A model generated the notes under the pieces. The model was not told the DNA's origin. It saw only the letters and a list, made by a program, of their open reading frames with translations, and searched no databases. A stretch of 64,000 bases of DNA, from positions 1 to 64,000 of the forward strand of contig JBEKWN010000038.1 of NCBI GenBank assembly GCA_049513055.1, given 5' to 3'. Each line of letters opens with the position of its first letter. Position 1 is the first letter of the stretch. Shown here piece by piece: positions 51,915 through 60,851 of this stretch. The stretch is from UBA1163 sp049513055. Its GTDB lineage: Bacteria; Desulfobacterota; BSN033; UBA1163. The translations under genes and the position numbers were made by a program.

Positions 51915-53147
51915 TTAACGTTTCACTGTGGGGTCAGGGAAAACAACGTCTATCTCTGCAACTGCCTTTGGATAGACATTGAGAAGTTTGCCCCCTCGCC
52001 ATTGGGCAAGAACCGAATGTTCGGGCGAATAGATATTCTGGTTCGTATACTCGTCTCCTAACGGACCTTTCCAATTGCCAAACTTCACCTTGCCAAAAAC
52101 AGTGGTCATGTCGGTTTTTAGCAGAGATTGACGAATGGCCTCACGATCATCTTCAAGTTTTCCTGTCAGTTTTGCACGCTTCAGAGCATCGGCAAGAATA
52201 TAGATGACCGCATATCCTTCCACCTCATGTTCTTTCGGATAGAAGTTATATTTCTCATAAAACTTCTTATAGAACGCTTTGGTTACTGGGTCGTTTGGAT
52301 TTCCTGACCAGGCGGCCGAGGAAAATACGTTCTCACTGAGTGGTCCCAGCTCAGTGGCTATGTCGGCAACTCCAAATCCACCACCAAATCCCACGAAGGC
52401 ACGAGGTGCCACTCCAATTTCCTTGGCCTGGCGGGTGAGCAGGATGGCGTCCGTTGTCGAGACTGCGACCATGAGCAGAAAATCGGGATTCTGTGCCTTG
52501 ACCTTCGTCATCAAAGGCTTGAAATCGAGTGTGTTGACGGAGTAGGCTTCGTCATTGACGATTGGTACATTCTTTGATTTGAGAAAGACCATGGCTGAAT
52601 TGGCGATTGTTTTCCCAAACACCGTGTTGTCGTACACGACTGCAGCCGATTTCGGCATCGCCCCCGGTACATCGCTAATAAATTTGTTGAAGGCTTGTGG
52701 ATAGATCGATCCGGTCGGGTTGTTGCGGAACACCCATTCAAATCCCTTGGAGGTAACGATGTCTGCAGATGGATGATCCACCACATAAGGGGTCTTCAGG
52801 CGCTGTGCCACCGAAGCGATTTCGACCGCTTGACCTGAGGCTCGTCCTCCGGTAAGGGCCAGGACTTTGTACTGGGTAATCAGTTTTTCAGTGACCGTGG
52901 CTGCCAGAGGGTTTTTTGCCTGATGGTCTTCAATGATGACTTCGATCTTCTTCCCCTTGACACCACCTTTCACATTGATTTCTTCCAGAGCCAAGTTATA
53001 GGCTTTTTGGAACTTGCTTCCGAAGGGTGCATCAGGACCTGTCATCGGTTGGGGAGCACCAATTTTTAGTGTGTCCTGGGCAATTGATGGAATTGCGAGT
53101 ACAGTTAAAAACAATATAGCCATGACAAATACAAGTGACTTACGCAT
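51915..53147 (-). CDS. livK: Liv-type ABC substrate-binding protein, cluster E
   Basis: A 410-residue periplasmic binding protein. The Sec signal (SLVFVMAILFLTVLAIPSIA) is followed by TLKIGAPQPMTGPDAPFGSK, the type I binding-protein start. INVKGGVKGKKIEVIIEDHQ is the conserved loop. The aaaggagg Shine-Dalgarno is strong. The GntR regulator gene ends 108 bp upstream on the same strand, so livK may be expressed from a promoter in that spacer or by read-through. Confidence 0.9.
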   Translation of the reverse strand: MRKSLVFVMAILFLTVLAIPSIAQDTLKIGAPQPMTGPDAPFGSKFQKAYNLALEEINVKGGVKGKKIEVIIEDHQAKNPLAATVTEKLITQYKVLALTGGRASGQAVEIASVAQRLKTPYVVDHPSADIVTSKGFEWVFRNNPTGSIYPQAFNKFISDVPGAMPKSAAVVYDNTVFGKTIANSAMVFLKSKNVPIVNDEAYSVNTLDFKPLMTKVKAQNPDFLLMVAVSTTDAILLTRQAKEIGVAPRAFVGFGGGFGVADIATELGPLSENVFSSAAWSGNPNDPVTKAFYKKFYEKYNFYPKEHEVEGYAVIYILADALKRAKLTGKLEDDREAIRQSLLKTDMTTVFGKVKFGNWKGPLGDEYTNQNIYSPEHSVLAQWRGGKLLNVYPKAVAEIDVVFPDPTVKR

Positions 53148-53255
53148 AGTATCCTCCTTTTCTGCAAAATTTGATGAATTGAATAAAACCTATTCCCAGA
53201 AGAAACCATCTCCACCCAAATGTTTACTGCCTGCCTCCTCCTTTCTTCAAAAAAA

Positions 53256-54038
53256 TCATACCCTCCTCGAAAAAATGGGAATGGATTCTCTCTTCCTGCC
53301 AATTCGGTCAAATTTTTGTCCTTCGATACGCCTCTCTTTGTGCGCAGCAAGAAGGTCCCGTTCCACTTCTCGAATATGCCTTATCATTTCCTCATGGACT
53401 TTCTTAATATCTCTTTCTAATAATGCGTTATAAATACGTTTATGAGCTCTTAAAACTTTACTGGAAAATTCTTTGCCAGGCTTCAAAATCTCTTTCGTAT
53501 CGATGAGGAGATTCTCAACAAAATCGAGAATAAACATCAGGATAGGGTTTCCGGTAATGCTCGCAATGATCCGATGAAATTCAATCTCATCCTGCCGAGA
53601 TTCGAAAGCCATATCGTTCTTGATGGCTTGTTCAGAGTCTTTAATCAGTTTCTCCAATCGATTCAGGTCTTCTTTGGTAATGGCAAGAGTGGCTTTTTCT
53701 GCAATATAGGGCTCCAGAAGAAGGCGGACTTCAGAAAGGTCTTTTAAAGAAAGGTTTTTAAAAAGGAGGAAATTGGTAAAGCAATCTTTCGCCTTGGTCA
53801 TGTCGACTTCGGTAACGAATGCACCTCCTGAGACCCCCTTTCGAATTTCTAAAAATCCTAACACCTCTAACGAACGGAGTGCCTCCCGAAGGGTAGCCTT
53901 GCTGACTTTAAACTTCTCAACCATTTCCCTTTCGGAGGGAAGTTTATCGCCCGGTTTTAATCTCCCATCGAAGATGGCGTTGCGGATCTGATCGGCGATG
54001 TGTTGGCAAACTTTGTTGGACTTGACGGAGTTGAACAT
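53256..54038 (-). CDS. GntR family transcriptional regulator with FCD domain
   Basis: A 260-residue FadR/FCD-type regulator. The winged-helix domain (residues 1-75) has KPGDKLPSEREMVEKFKVSK and LREALRSLEVLGFLEIRKG. The C-terminal FCD domain (about 90-235) has the metal/ligand residues in EIEFHRIIA, AHKRIYNAL and MIRHIREVE. FCD regulators sense organic acids such as lactate, pyruvate or acyl intermediates. It is the first gene of cluster E and most likely controls the transporter and the dehydrogenase behind it. A promoter-like element lies just upstream. Confidence 0.88.
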   Translation of the reverse strand: MFNSVKSNKVCQHIADQIRNAIFDGRLKPGDKLPSEREMVEKFKVSKATLREALRSLEVLGFLEIRKGVSGGAFVTEVDMTKAKDCFTNFLLFKNLSLKDLSEVRLLLEPYIAEKATLAITKEDLNRLEKLIKDSEQAIKNDMAFESRQDEIEFHRIIASITGNPILMFILDFVENLLIDTKEILKPGKEFSSKVLRAHKRIYNALLERDIKKVHEEMIRHIREVERDLLAAHKERRIEGQKFDRIGRKRESIPIFSRRV

Positions 54039-54068
54039 GGACAGCGCTTTTTTTGAATTGATGGTTGC

Positions 54069-54097
54069 ATCTTATAGATAAAGGAATGGTTTGTCAA
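54069..54097 (-). promoter_or_regulatory. putative promoter of the gntR gene
   Basis: On the minus strand, TTGACA (complement of 54092-54097) and TAAGAT (complement of 54069-54074) are spaced by 17 nt, 30 nt before the GntR start. An AT-rich tract lies further upstream. Autoregulation is plausible, but no clear operator was identified. Confidence 0.45.
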
Positions 54098-54125
54098 GTG
54101 AAATATTATAATATTTATAAATTTT

Positions 54126-54473
54126 CTACCTTTTCGAAATAGCCTCGATGTCCACTTCACCTCCGAAGGTCTCTTGAACTGCTTTCTGAAGCTTTTGAAT
54201 ATCCTCCATTTTCTCTACTTCAACAACTAATTCTCTTTCATCCAAGACCTTCAATCTTCCATATTGATCTACGACCTCGATGACTTCATTGGGGTCAACC
54301 GTAATCCACCCCTTCATCCTGCGAACCAACTCTTCCCCATTGAAGGCTCTCTCAATCTGGGTCCCTACCCTTCTTTTCTTTGCTTCCCACCCAATAACAG
54401 CCGGCTGAAGCACGATCGGGGTGACCGGGTCATGCATCGCCGCACAGCGAAACCATATCTTTGCTCGGATCAT
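54126..54473 (-). CDS. conserved hypothetical protein
   Basis: A 115-residue soluble protein, basic at the N-terminus (MIRAKIWFRC) and acidic at the C-terminus. Two regular strand-like segments (WITVDPNEVIEVVDQYGRLKV, VLDERELVVEVEK in part) suggest a small beta-rich fold. A ggagg Shine-Dalgarno precedes the ATG. It lies upstream of the GntR gene on the same strand, about 87 bp away. I do not recognise a characterised family. Confidence 0.5.
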   Translation of the reverse strand: MIRAKIWFRCAAMHDPVTPIVLQPAVIGWEAKKRRVGTQIERAFNGEELVRRMKGWITVDPNEVIEVVDQYGRLKVLDERELVVEVEKMEDIQKLQKAVQETFGGEVDIEAISKR

Positions 54474-54675
54474 TTTTATAGTCCTCCATGTTTAGCCTAA
54501 AATAATAGCCTTGCCTGTCAATGTCAAGCTTTTGGCTTTACCTGATTTCTAACATTCTTTCAATTTTTTTCATCCCCCAATCCCTGCCTGCTGTAAACAG
54601 GGGTCAGTTTTTCGCAACCTCGCGGTGCTATATTCGATTCACCCTTTTCGGGGAATTCATATAAGGAGGATATTT

Positions 54676-55161
54676 ATGAGAAACCTAAAACTGATTTCAG
54701 TCATATGCTGCGTGGCGCTCTTTGTCGTTGCTGGCACTACCATGGCCCAGCAGATGCCAAATCCCTATGGGCCGAATATCAACCTGGCGATGGCCAAGAA
54801 GGTCGCCGCAGCAGCGGCAGAGGAAGCGGTCAAGATGAAGATCAATGTCGTCATCGCCATCGTGGACACAGGTGCCCATCTCGTTTACCTCGAGCGGTTC
54901 GATGTCATTCAGTGGGGCAGTGTCAAAGTGGCCCTCCATAAGGCCAAGTGCTCGGTCATGTACAAACGCCCTACCAAAGCCTTTGAGGATTTAATCGCCA
55001 AAGGGACTACGACTTACCTGACACTGGACGGTATCATGGCTATCGAGGGTGGTGTGCCGATTATTCAGGACGGCAAGATCATCGGTGCCATCGGCGTGTC
55101 GGGTGGCTCTTCGGCTCAGGACGGTGAGACTGCCAAAGCCGGCGCCGCCATGGTGAAGTAA
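54676..55161 (+). CDS. GlcG/HbpS-type (DUF336) heme-binding-like protein, secreted
   Basis: A 161-residue protein from ATG 54676, which follows aaggagg; an earlier in-frame ATG lacks one. A Sec signal (LISVICCVALFVVAGTTMA) precedes a DUF336 domain with MAKKVAAAAAEEAVKMK, VVIAIVDTGAHLVYLERFD, GGVPIIQDGKIIGAIGVSG. Homologues include HbpS (heme binding) and GlcG. Exported versions occur with catabolic gene sets, but their role is uncertain. An 18-bp perfect hairpin ends the transcript. Confidence 0.85.
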   Translation: MRNLKLISVICCVALFVVAGTTMAQQMPNPYGPNINLAMAKKVAAAAAEEAVKMKINVVIAIVDTGAHLVYLERFDVIQWGSVKVALHKAKCSVMYKRPTKAFEDLIAKGTTTYLTLDGIMAIEGGVPIIQDGKIIGAIGVSGGSSAQDGETAKAGAAMVK

Positions 55162-55234
55162 CGGGAGCAAACCCGGCGCACTTTAATTTGGATTGTTTCA
55201 AGGAAAGGCGCGGCAGGCAAAGCGCAAAAAAGTC

Positions 55235-55280
55235 AGGAAGAACAGAGGCAGGTTGTTGAGGCCCTGCCTCTGTTCTTCCT
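55235..55280 (+). terminator. long perfect hairpin after the DUF336 gene
   Basis: An 18-bp perfect stem (55235-55252 with 55263-55280) and a 10-nt loop, 73 nt after the DUF336 stop. There is no T-run, so it may act as an RNA 3' end protector or a Rho-assisted terminator. Confidence 0.65.
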
Positions 55281-55390
55281 CATGAAACGTAACCAACAAA
55301 TCTTCCACATTGATTTCCGACCTCGATCACCTTTTTTATCATTCACTTCAAAAAGAATACTTGTTTTTAAAACGAAAAAAGGAGAGGACT

Positions 55391-55960
55391 ATGGATTTGC
55401 TCAAAGTGATAAAGGAGAGAAAGAGCATCAGGGCTTTTAAACCTGATCCAATTCCTAAAGAGAAGATTGAAGAGATTCTAAGATTAACCATTCATGCTCC
55501 CTCTGCGATCAATCTCCAGCCTTGGGAATTTATTGTCGTGACCGGAGAAGAAAAAGAAAGGTTGAGCCGTAGGCTCATCAAGGCATACAAGGAAAAACAG
55601 ATTGCCTGCAGTCCCGGAAACGTCAAGCCCTTACCTAAAACATACGGGAGGAGAGGAGCCAAGACCCTTGAATTGATGAAACCCTTTTTCGAAGAGATGG
55701 GAGTTAATATAGACCAATATATTAATGAAGGGAGTTGCAATTTTTATGGAGCCCCAGTGGCCATCCTCATCTGCCTGGATGACTCATTTCCAAATGCCCG
55801 TATGGTGGATGTCGGAATAGCCTTAGGATACTTGGTCCTGACTGCTCATGAACTTGGATTGGGGACATGTTCCATCGGTTTAATCATCGCTTACGAAGAT
55901 GAGATCAAAGATCTGCTCAATATTCCAGAAAATAAAAATGTGGTGATTGGAGGTAATTAA
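55391..55960 (+). CDS. nitroreductase family protein, short C-terminus
   Basis: An FMN-dependent nitroreductase-like protein of 189 residues from ATG 55391, which follows ggagagg. The FMN-binding N-terminus is KERKSIRAFKPDPIPKE, and HAPSAINLQPWEFIVVTG is conserved. The C-terminal block ends abruptly at NIPENKNVVIGGN, where family members normally continue for 15-25 residues with GYP-type and RxPL-type segments. The stop falls at the edge of an AATTAC-rich repeat, so the end may have been replaced. It may still fold, since the lost part is peripheral. Confidence 0.8.
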   Translation: MDLLKVIKERKSIRAFKPDPIPKEKIEEILRLTIHAPSAINLQPWEFIVVTGEEKERLSRRLIKAYKEKQIACSPGNVKPLPKTYGRRGAKTLELMKPFFEEMGVNIDQYINEGSCNFYGAPVAILICLDDSFPNARMVDVGIALGYLVLTAHELGLGTCSIGLIIAYEDEIKDLLNIPENKNVVIGGN

Positions 55961-55967
55961 GTTCTCA

Positions 55968-56045
55968 CGTCATTTAATAACTCAATTACTTAATGACTTA
56001 ATTACCTAGTGAGGAATGACCTAATTACTTAATTACTGAGTGACC
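55968..56045. repeat. AATTAC-type low-complexity direct repeats
   Basis: Degenerate direct copies of cttaattac followed by a gtga(c) unit, for example around 55995-56020 and 56026-56044. They separate the truncated nitroreductase from the Nudix gene. No coding content. Confidence 0.55.
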
Positions 56046-56066
56046 TTCATTTAATGGAACAAGATT

Positions 56067-56917
56067 ATGGCAGTTAATCCAAAAAACGCGGCGACGGTCA
56101 TCCTTCTCAGAGATAAAAAACCTCAAGGTTTTGAGATATTTTTTCTCAAGCGGCATGAAAAAAGCAGTTTTATGGGAGGTAATTTTGTCTATCCTGGGGG
56201 GAGGGTTGACCAAGACGATGGTTCATTGAAGATATGCACCCTTTCAAAAGGAATCACATTTGAAGAGGCGCAAAAGATTTTTGGAGGAACTTTTTCTCCG
56301 GAGGAGAGTTTCGCACACTGGATTGCAGGAATTCGGGAACTCTTTGAGGAAGCAGGGGTGCTTCTCGCCTATGATCAGAAAGGGAGTCTTTTTCGACTAA
56401 GAAATCAAGATGAGCGGGAAAAGTTTTTACATTATCGAGAATCACTCCAAAAAGGTGATATGCTCATTGGATTACACCAGAGGCTCGATCTGAACGGTTT
56501 GATACCCGTTTCTTTCTGGCACGTTATCCTTTGGGACAGGAAGCAAGTCATGATCAGAAGGAGACGACGGCTGGAATCTGGATAACTCCTCAGAAAGCTC
56601 TTGAGGAGAATATGAAAGGAGAGGCCATTCTAAGCCCCCCTACCCTGAAAACTCTTGAGGATCTTTCACGGTTCAAAACCATTGATGAAGTGTTCACATC
56701 GCTGAAAAATATGAAAATTCGGCCAATTCTCCCTATTTTTACAAAGATAACAAGTGGACCCATTATCATTTTCCCCTGGGATCCAGAATATGAAATCTAT
56801 CAAAAAGGAGAAATCTCTGTTCCTTTAGACCACGGACGACCTGCCCAACCAGGTGATAATACAACCCGCCTCATACTCAAGGAAGGCATCTGGCATCCTT
56901 ATTGCCGCACCAATTAG
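56067..56917 (+). pseudogene. NUDT19-like Nudix hydrolase, deleted and frameshifted
   Basis: The gene is in two frames. The first part has the start of a Nudix domain (AATVILLRDKKPQGFEIFFL, GGNFVYPGGRVD) and, after an insert of about 60 residues, the REx2EE half of the Nudix box as IRELFEEAGVLLAY. Such a split box is typical of NUDT19-like acyl-CoA diphosphatases. It reads to HQRLDLN near 56494. From 56495 the other frame gives RFDTRFFLARYPLGQEASHD and continues to the C-terminus. Family members have roughly 17 residues (including an HWITPE-like segment) between these points. A short deletion with a frameshift has occurred. Confidence 0.78.
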
Positions 56918-57003
56918 CAAAACGTGACCGTGTCCGCTTTTCGTGTCCGTAACCTATTCAATTTCTCTGATTAAAAACAAAAAGCAATTTGCTACAAAAT
57001 GGA

Positions 57004-57219
57004 CTAATTAACTGATAGACCATTCACTTCTTTCTTCCTTCGATCCCTTAACATCTCCCAGATGATGCACTGGGTTCTGAATTTACAGTGGAGCTTTGGA
57101 TCCAGGCATTCACAGCAATGGTCAATGTTGAGGCACTCACAGCACTCCTGACAGAATCCTGCCTCGTGTTTCTGACAGACTCCAATCGCCTCTCGGTCAG
57201 GATGATTCCTACACTTCAT
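57004..57219 (-). CDS. small B-box-like zinc-finger protein
   Basis: A 71-residue Cys/His-rich protein. It begins CRNHPDREAIGVCQKHEAGF, followed by CQECCECL, DHCCECLDPKLHC and FRTQC. The spacing C-x2-H...C-x2-H...C-x2-C resembles B-box-type zinc fingers found as small proteins in Deltaproteobacteria. It starts 21 nt after the acyl-CoA ligase stop on the same strand. Function unknown; binding of zinc is inferred. Confidence 0.65.
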   Translation of the reverse strand: MKCRNHPDREAIGVCQKHEAGFCQECCECLNIDHCCECLDPKLHCKFRTQCIIWEMLRDRRKKEVNGLSVN

Positions 57220-57240
57220 CTCGCCTTCTCCAGTGTCTGC

Positions 57241-58932
57241 TCACGATTTATTCTGCCTCGACTTTTCCCTTTCGACCAGTTCCCGACGAAGCACCTTTCC
57301 AACCATGGTCTTGGGTAGGCTATCAGTGAATTCAATGTGTCTTGGTACTTTATACCCAGCTAATTTTTCCCGACAAAAAGCTTGAATCTCCTCAGCGGTG
57401 GCCCGTTGGCCTTGCCGTAGCACGATCCATGCCTTAACGGCTTCACCCTGGTAATCATCCGGAACGCCCCCTACCCCAACTTCATTGACTGCTGGATGCG
57501 AGGCAATGACTTCCTCTACCTCACGCGGCCAGACTTGAAATCCACTTGGCTTAATCACATCCTTCTTTCGATCCACGATGAAGAGATATCCATCTTCGTC
57601 TAAGTATCCAATGTCACCGGTGTAAAGCCAGCCGTTCCGGATGGTCTTCTCTGTATCAAAGGGGCGTTGCCAGTAGCCCAACATCAATTGGGGTGCATGA
57701 ATCAAAATCTCGCCAACTTCACGAGCGGGAAGACTGCCTTGACCAGTATCCACATCTGCAATTCGAACCTCCACGTCTGGCAACGGGGTCCCTACCGAGC
57801 CAGGTTTGTAGAGACCATGCAAGGGAGTAACAACAGCAGCCATCATAGACTCAGTAAGGCCATATCCTTCAACCACCCGGCCGCCTGTCAAAGTCTCAAA
57901 ACGGTTCTTGACCTCAGCCAATAAGGACGACGCTCCTGAGACACACAATTTTATGGACTTGAAATCTACTTTACCAGCCTGGACATCGGGATGGTTAAGT
58001 AGTGCATTGAAAAGTGTTGGTACTCCAGGGAGAAAAGTTGGACGGACCTTCCGAATGGTGGCGACCAGATCATCAATGTTGCGAGGATCGGGGATGATGG
58101 CAAAAGAATCGCGCCCGAAAATTCCTACCGCAAATACTCCGGCATTGCCATACACATGAAACAAAGGGATGGTAAGCATGATGACATCATCCCACTCAAC
58201 CGTAAAGGTGCTGAACCAGGCACGCAACTGCATTCCGGTCATCAGCAGAGCATGGTGAGTGCCTACAGCTCCCTTAGGCTCGCCAGTTGTACCACCGGAA
58301 AAAAGAAGCAGGGCCGGGTCTTCAGGATTGATCTTCACATTCGGTCTCGGAATATTGGCATGTTGTCGCAGCAGATTACTTAGCCACAGGTCATTCGGTT
58401 GGAGTTTAATGCGGTGGCCCTCTTTCTTCTCTTTGAATAAAGTAAACAGAAGGCTCAGCAAGGTTGGAAGATATTCCTTAATATTGGTAGCGATGATACG
58501 TCGCACCCTGGTGCGGTGCTGGAGGGCCTTGACTTTTTTGTAGAATCGGGTCAACACCACTACTGTTTCAGCACCGCACTCATTCAACAAACGTTCGAGT
58601 TCGCCCTCAGTATAGAGTGGATTGATCGGTGCCGCAATGCCTCCTGCTTTCCATATCCCAAGCTGGGTGATGATAGATTGAGGAGAATTGGGTAAAAGAA
58701 GGGCTACACGATCGCCTTTCTTAACTCCTAATGCAACCAGTGCATTGGCGAAGGCATCGCTCAACTTTTCCAGCTCGGAATACGATAGGCGCCTTCCTTT
58801 GAAGATCAGAGCTGTGTGGTTCGGTCGCTGGCTCACCGTGTCGCTCACAACGTCAAGCAGCGTCTGTTCCGGATACGGCTCTAAAGAGTACGGCACACCT
58901 TCGTCATAATTCTTTAACCAGGGATATTCCAT
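57241..58932 (-). CDS. long-chain-type acyl-CoA ligase (AMP-forming)
   Basis: A 563-residue ANL ligase. The P-loop is LLFSGGTTGEPKGAVGTHH near residue 211, followed by EGYGLTESMMA, YTGDIGYLDEDGYLFIVDRK and a C-terminal PKTMVGKVLRREL. Its layout is similar to the ligase at 3322-5001. The Shine-Dalgarno is poor (aaagaag). It is followed 21 nt later by the Cys-rich small protein and preceded by the Smr-domain gene, so it may be part of a three-gene run. Substrate unknown. Confidence 0.87.
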   Translation of the reverse strand: MEYPWLKNYDEGVPYSLEPYPEQTLLDVVSDTVSQRPNHTALIFKGRRLSYSELEKLSDAFANALVALGVKKGDRVALLLPNSPQSIITQLGIWKAGGIAAPINPLYTEGELERLLNECGAETVVVLTRFYKKVKALQHRTRVRRIIATNIKEYLPTLLSLLFTLFKEKKEGHRIKLQPNDLWLSNLLRQHANIPRPNVKINPEDPALLLFSGGTTGEPKGAVGTHHALLMTGMQLRAWFSTFTVEWDDVIMLTIPLFHVYGNAGVFAVGIFGRDSFAIIPDPRNIDDLVATIRKVRPTFLPGVPTLFNALLNHPDVQAGKVDFKSIKLCVSGASSLLAEVKNRFETLTGGRVVEGYGLTESMMAAVVTPLHGLYKPGSVGTPLPDVEVRIADVDTGQGSLPAREVGEILIHAPQLMLGYWQRPFDTEKTIRNGWLYTGDIGYLDEDGYLFIVDRKKDVIKPSGFQVWPREVEEVIASHPAVNEVGVGGVPDDYQGEAVKAWIVLRQGQRATAEEIQAFCREKLAGYKVPRHIEFTDSLPKTMVGKVLRRELVEREKSRQNKS

Positions 58933-58963
58933 CTGATACTTCTTTTTTTCTTTTTCTTCCCTA

Positions 58964-59677
58964 TCAGGATTTTTCGCCGCCAGCCCGTCCCCTCTTCAAA
59001 CGGTTCGAAACAGGACGAGGCCTGAGCAGCACATAGGTTGCCCCTGCCCCCCCATCACAGATTCTTGCGCTTGAATAGGCTGCAACCCATTTCCGCCAGG
59101 GGCCACGGGTAAGCCATTCTACGACCTTTTTCTTCAGGACGGGCTCGAAAGGTGATGAGAGACCGCGGCCATGCACAATTAAAACGCCTGTCTTACTGGT
59201 GGTTACCGCCCATTTTAAGAATTTTTCAAAAACCTCCTTGGCATCCTTTGCGAGGAGACCATGAAGATCAACAAACGCCTGGATGGAATAATCCCCCCGG
59301 TGAAGCCGTCTTGCAACGGATGGATGAACATGATAATTTGTGCCCTCAATATATTCCGGTGTGTCAGCTACATTAAAGCCCCTTCCATATTTCACAAGAT
59401 CTATGAGCTTTTCCAATACCTCAGCGTCCTCTTTATCCCTCATGCTTTCAGGGAGTTCACATTGAAAGATCCTTTCAATATATTTGCCCCCGGAGACGGG
59501 TGTCACGCCTTCCATGGCCTTCTCAAAAAGTTCTTCCTCCAATTCAGGAGGCTGTTCCTCCTCATGATCTATGAGATCAACATGATGGCGCTCCGGGAAC
59601 GAAAAAGGTTTGTTTTCGAGCAATGCCTTTAGGTCTTGGAAGGATTTGAAGGTAAATGAGGATTTGGAGGACTTCAT
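58964..59677 (-). CDS. Smr domain-containing protein
   Basis: A 237-residue protein from ATG 59677, which follows gggggtggg. The N-terminal half is charged and apparently helical. The Smr domain (about 145-230) has FVDLHGLLAKDAKEVFEKFL and VLIVHGRGLSSP, with the DLHG and HGRG motifs of the MutS2-type endonuclease/RNA-binding fold. Stand-alone Smr proteins are linked to ribosome rescue or nucleic-acid cleavage; this one is not connected to a MutS core. Confidence 0.85.
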   Translation of the reverse strand: MKSSKSSFTFKSFQDLKALLENKPFSFPERHHVDLIDHEEEQPPELEEELFEKAMEGVTPVSGGKYIERIFQCELPESMRDKEDAEVLEKLIDLVKYGRGFNVADTPEYIEGTNYHVHPSVARRLHRGDYSIQAFVDLHGLLAKDAKEVFEKFLKWAVTTSKTGVLIVHGRGLSSPFEPVLKKKVVEWLTRGPWRKWVAAYSSARICDGGAGATYVLLRPRPVSNRLKRGRAGGEKS

Positions 59678-60068
59678 GATCCCACCCCCAATCTGCAAAG
59701 AGCTCGATGCTTATTTCTATGGGTCGAATCCAGTGGTCTCACGTCGTATAATTTTGGGAATGTCTTAAAGAAAGGTTTTTCAGAAACACTCTTGCCAAGA
59801 AATCCAAAACCCATCTCACTTTGCGGTAAATGTTGTGTGAAACACATTGCAAAAGATTTGCAGTGGAAAGATATAACTTATCTTGAGGTATGTGGACCGA
59901 AAGGGACAGATGATGGATTTGTTGTCCCAATGGCTTACTGACCAACTCCAATGCTTTTCTTTTCCTCAAACCTTGCTCTGATATTCCTAACCCCGCAAGC
60001 TCACTATCCTCAATCGTCCTTCCGGAATTTGACATAACACCTACGAAATCTTATAAAATGTTTATGTT
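59678..60068. other. intergenic, possible decayed gene fragment
   Basis: No complete gene is evident. On the plus strand about 59755-59943 one frame reads protein-like text, with LCGKCCVKHIAKDLQW and YLEVCGPKGTDDGF, but it has no start codon or family match I can name. It may be a remnant. The 98-codon minus-strand frame across it looks spurious. Confidence 0.3.
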
Positions 60069-60095
60069 TTGAAATGTTCTGGGTGGAATGAGGAG

Positions 60096-60851
60096 ATGGT
60101 GAAAGAATCTATTCCCAAAATTAAAAGACTACGGCCTCTTAAGGCTGATTTACATCTTCACACAGCTGAAGATCCCCTCGACCGCGTCCGATACACAGCC
60201 AAAGAGCTTATCTCAAAAGCTGCCGATAAAGGGTTTGACGTAATTTCCATTACCAATCATCACCAGATGACCTTCAATCAGGACCTTTCATCCTACGCAC
60301 AGGAAAGGGGCATCCTCCTCATCCCCGGTATAGAGATGACGATTCGGAGACGCCATGTCCTCGTTTTGAACCCTCCCCCGCATAAAATGTGTTCAGATTT
60401 TTTCTCCCTCTCAAAATTGCGTCGTCCGGAAACTTTGATCGTTGCTCCACACCCCTATTTTCCGGGGACATACTCTTTGAATGGATACCTTTTGAAGCAC
60501 CTGAATCTTTTCGACGCGCTCGAATATTGCCATTTCTATTCCCCAATGATCAACTTTAATCAAAGGGCTGTAGAAGTATCCCAATTCTTTGGATTCCCAT
60601 TGGTCGGGAATTCAGATGCTCATTTCCTCTCTCAACTGGGAACGACCTATTCATTGATCTATGCGGAGAAGAATCTCGAATCTATTTTTGCTGCCATTCG
60701 CCAGAACGAACTCAAAGTCATCACCCGTCCACTCAGGCCACTCGAGATGGGATCGATTGTAAATAGATTCCTTAGAATGAAGCTTCGGGCAAAAATAGGT
60801 AAACGCCAATTAAGGCAACATCCTCAATTCAGAAAGTCTAAAGTAATCTAA
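60096..60851 (+). CDS. PHP domain phosphoesterase
   Basis: A 251-residue PHP-superfamily protein from the ATG at 60096 (an upstream TTG is in frame). The metal ligands appear as ADLHLHT, ITNHHQM, GIEMTI and APHPYF, with GNSDAH near the C-terminus. PHP proteins include histidinol phosphatases, nucleoside-monophosphate phosphodiesterases and DNA polymerase proofreading domains; this one stands alone, with a basic C-terminal tail (KLRAKIGKRQLRQHPQFRK). Substrate unknown. Confidence 0.82.
   Translation: MVKESIPKIKRLRPLKADLHLHTAEDPLDRVRYTAKELISKAADKGFDVISITNHHQMTFNQDLSSYAQERGILLIPGIEMTIRRRHVLVLNPPPHKMCSDFFSLSKLRRPETLIVAPHPYFPGTYSLNGYLLKHLNLFDALEYCHFYSPMINFNQRAVEVSQFFGFPLVGNSDAHFLSQLGTTYSLIYAEKNLESIFAAIRQNELKVITRPLRPLEMGSIVNRFLRMKLRAKIGKRQLRQHPQFRKSKVI

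Noticed and set aside
59739..60035. 98-codon minus-strand frame
   Set aside because: Composition looks random and the opposite strand reads more like coding sequence.
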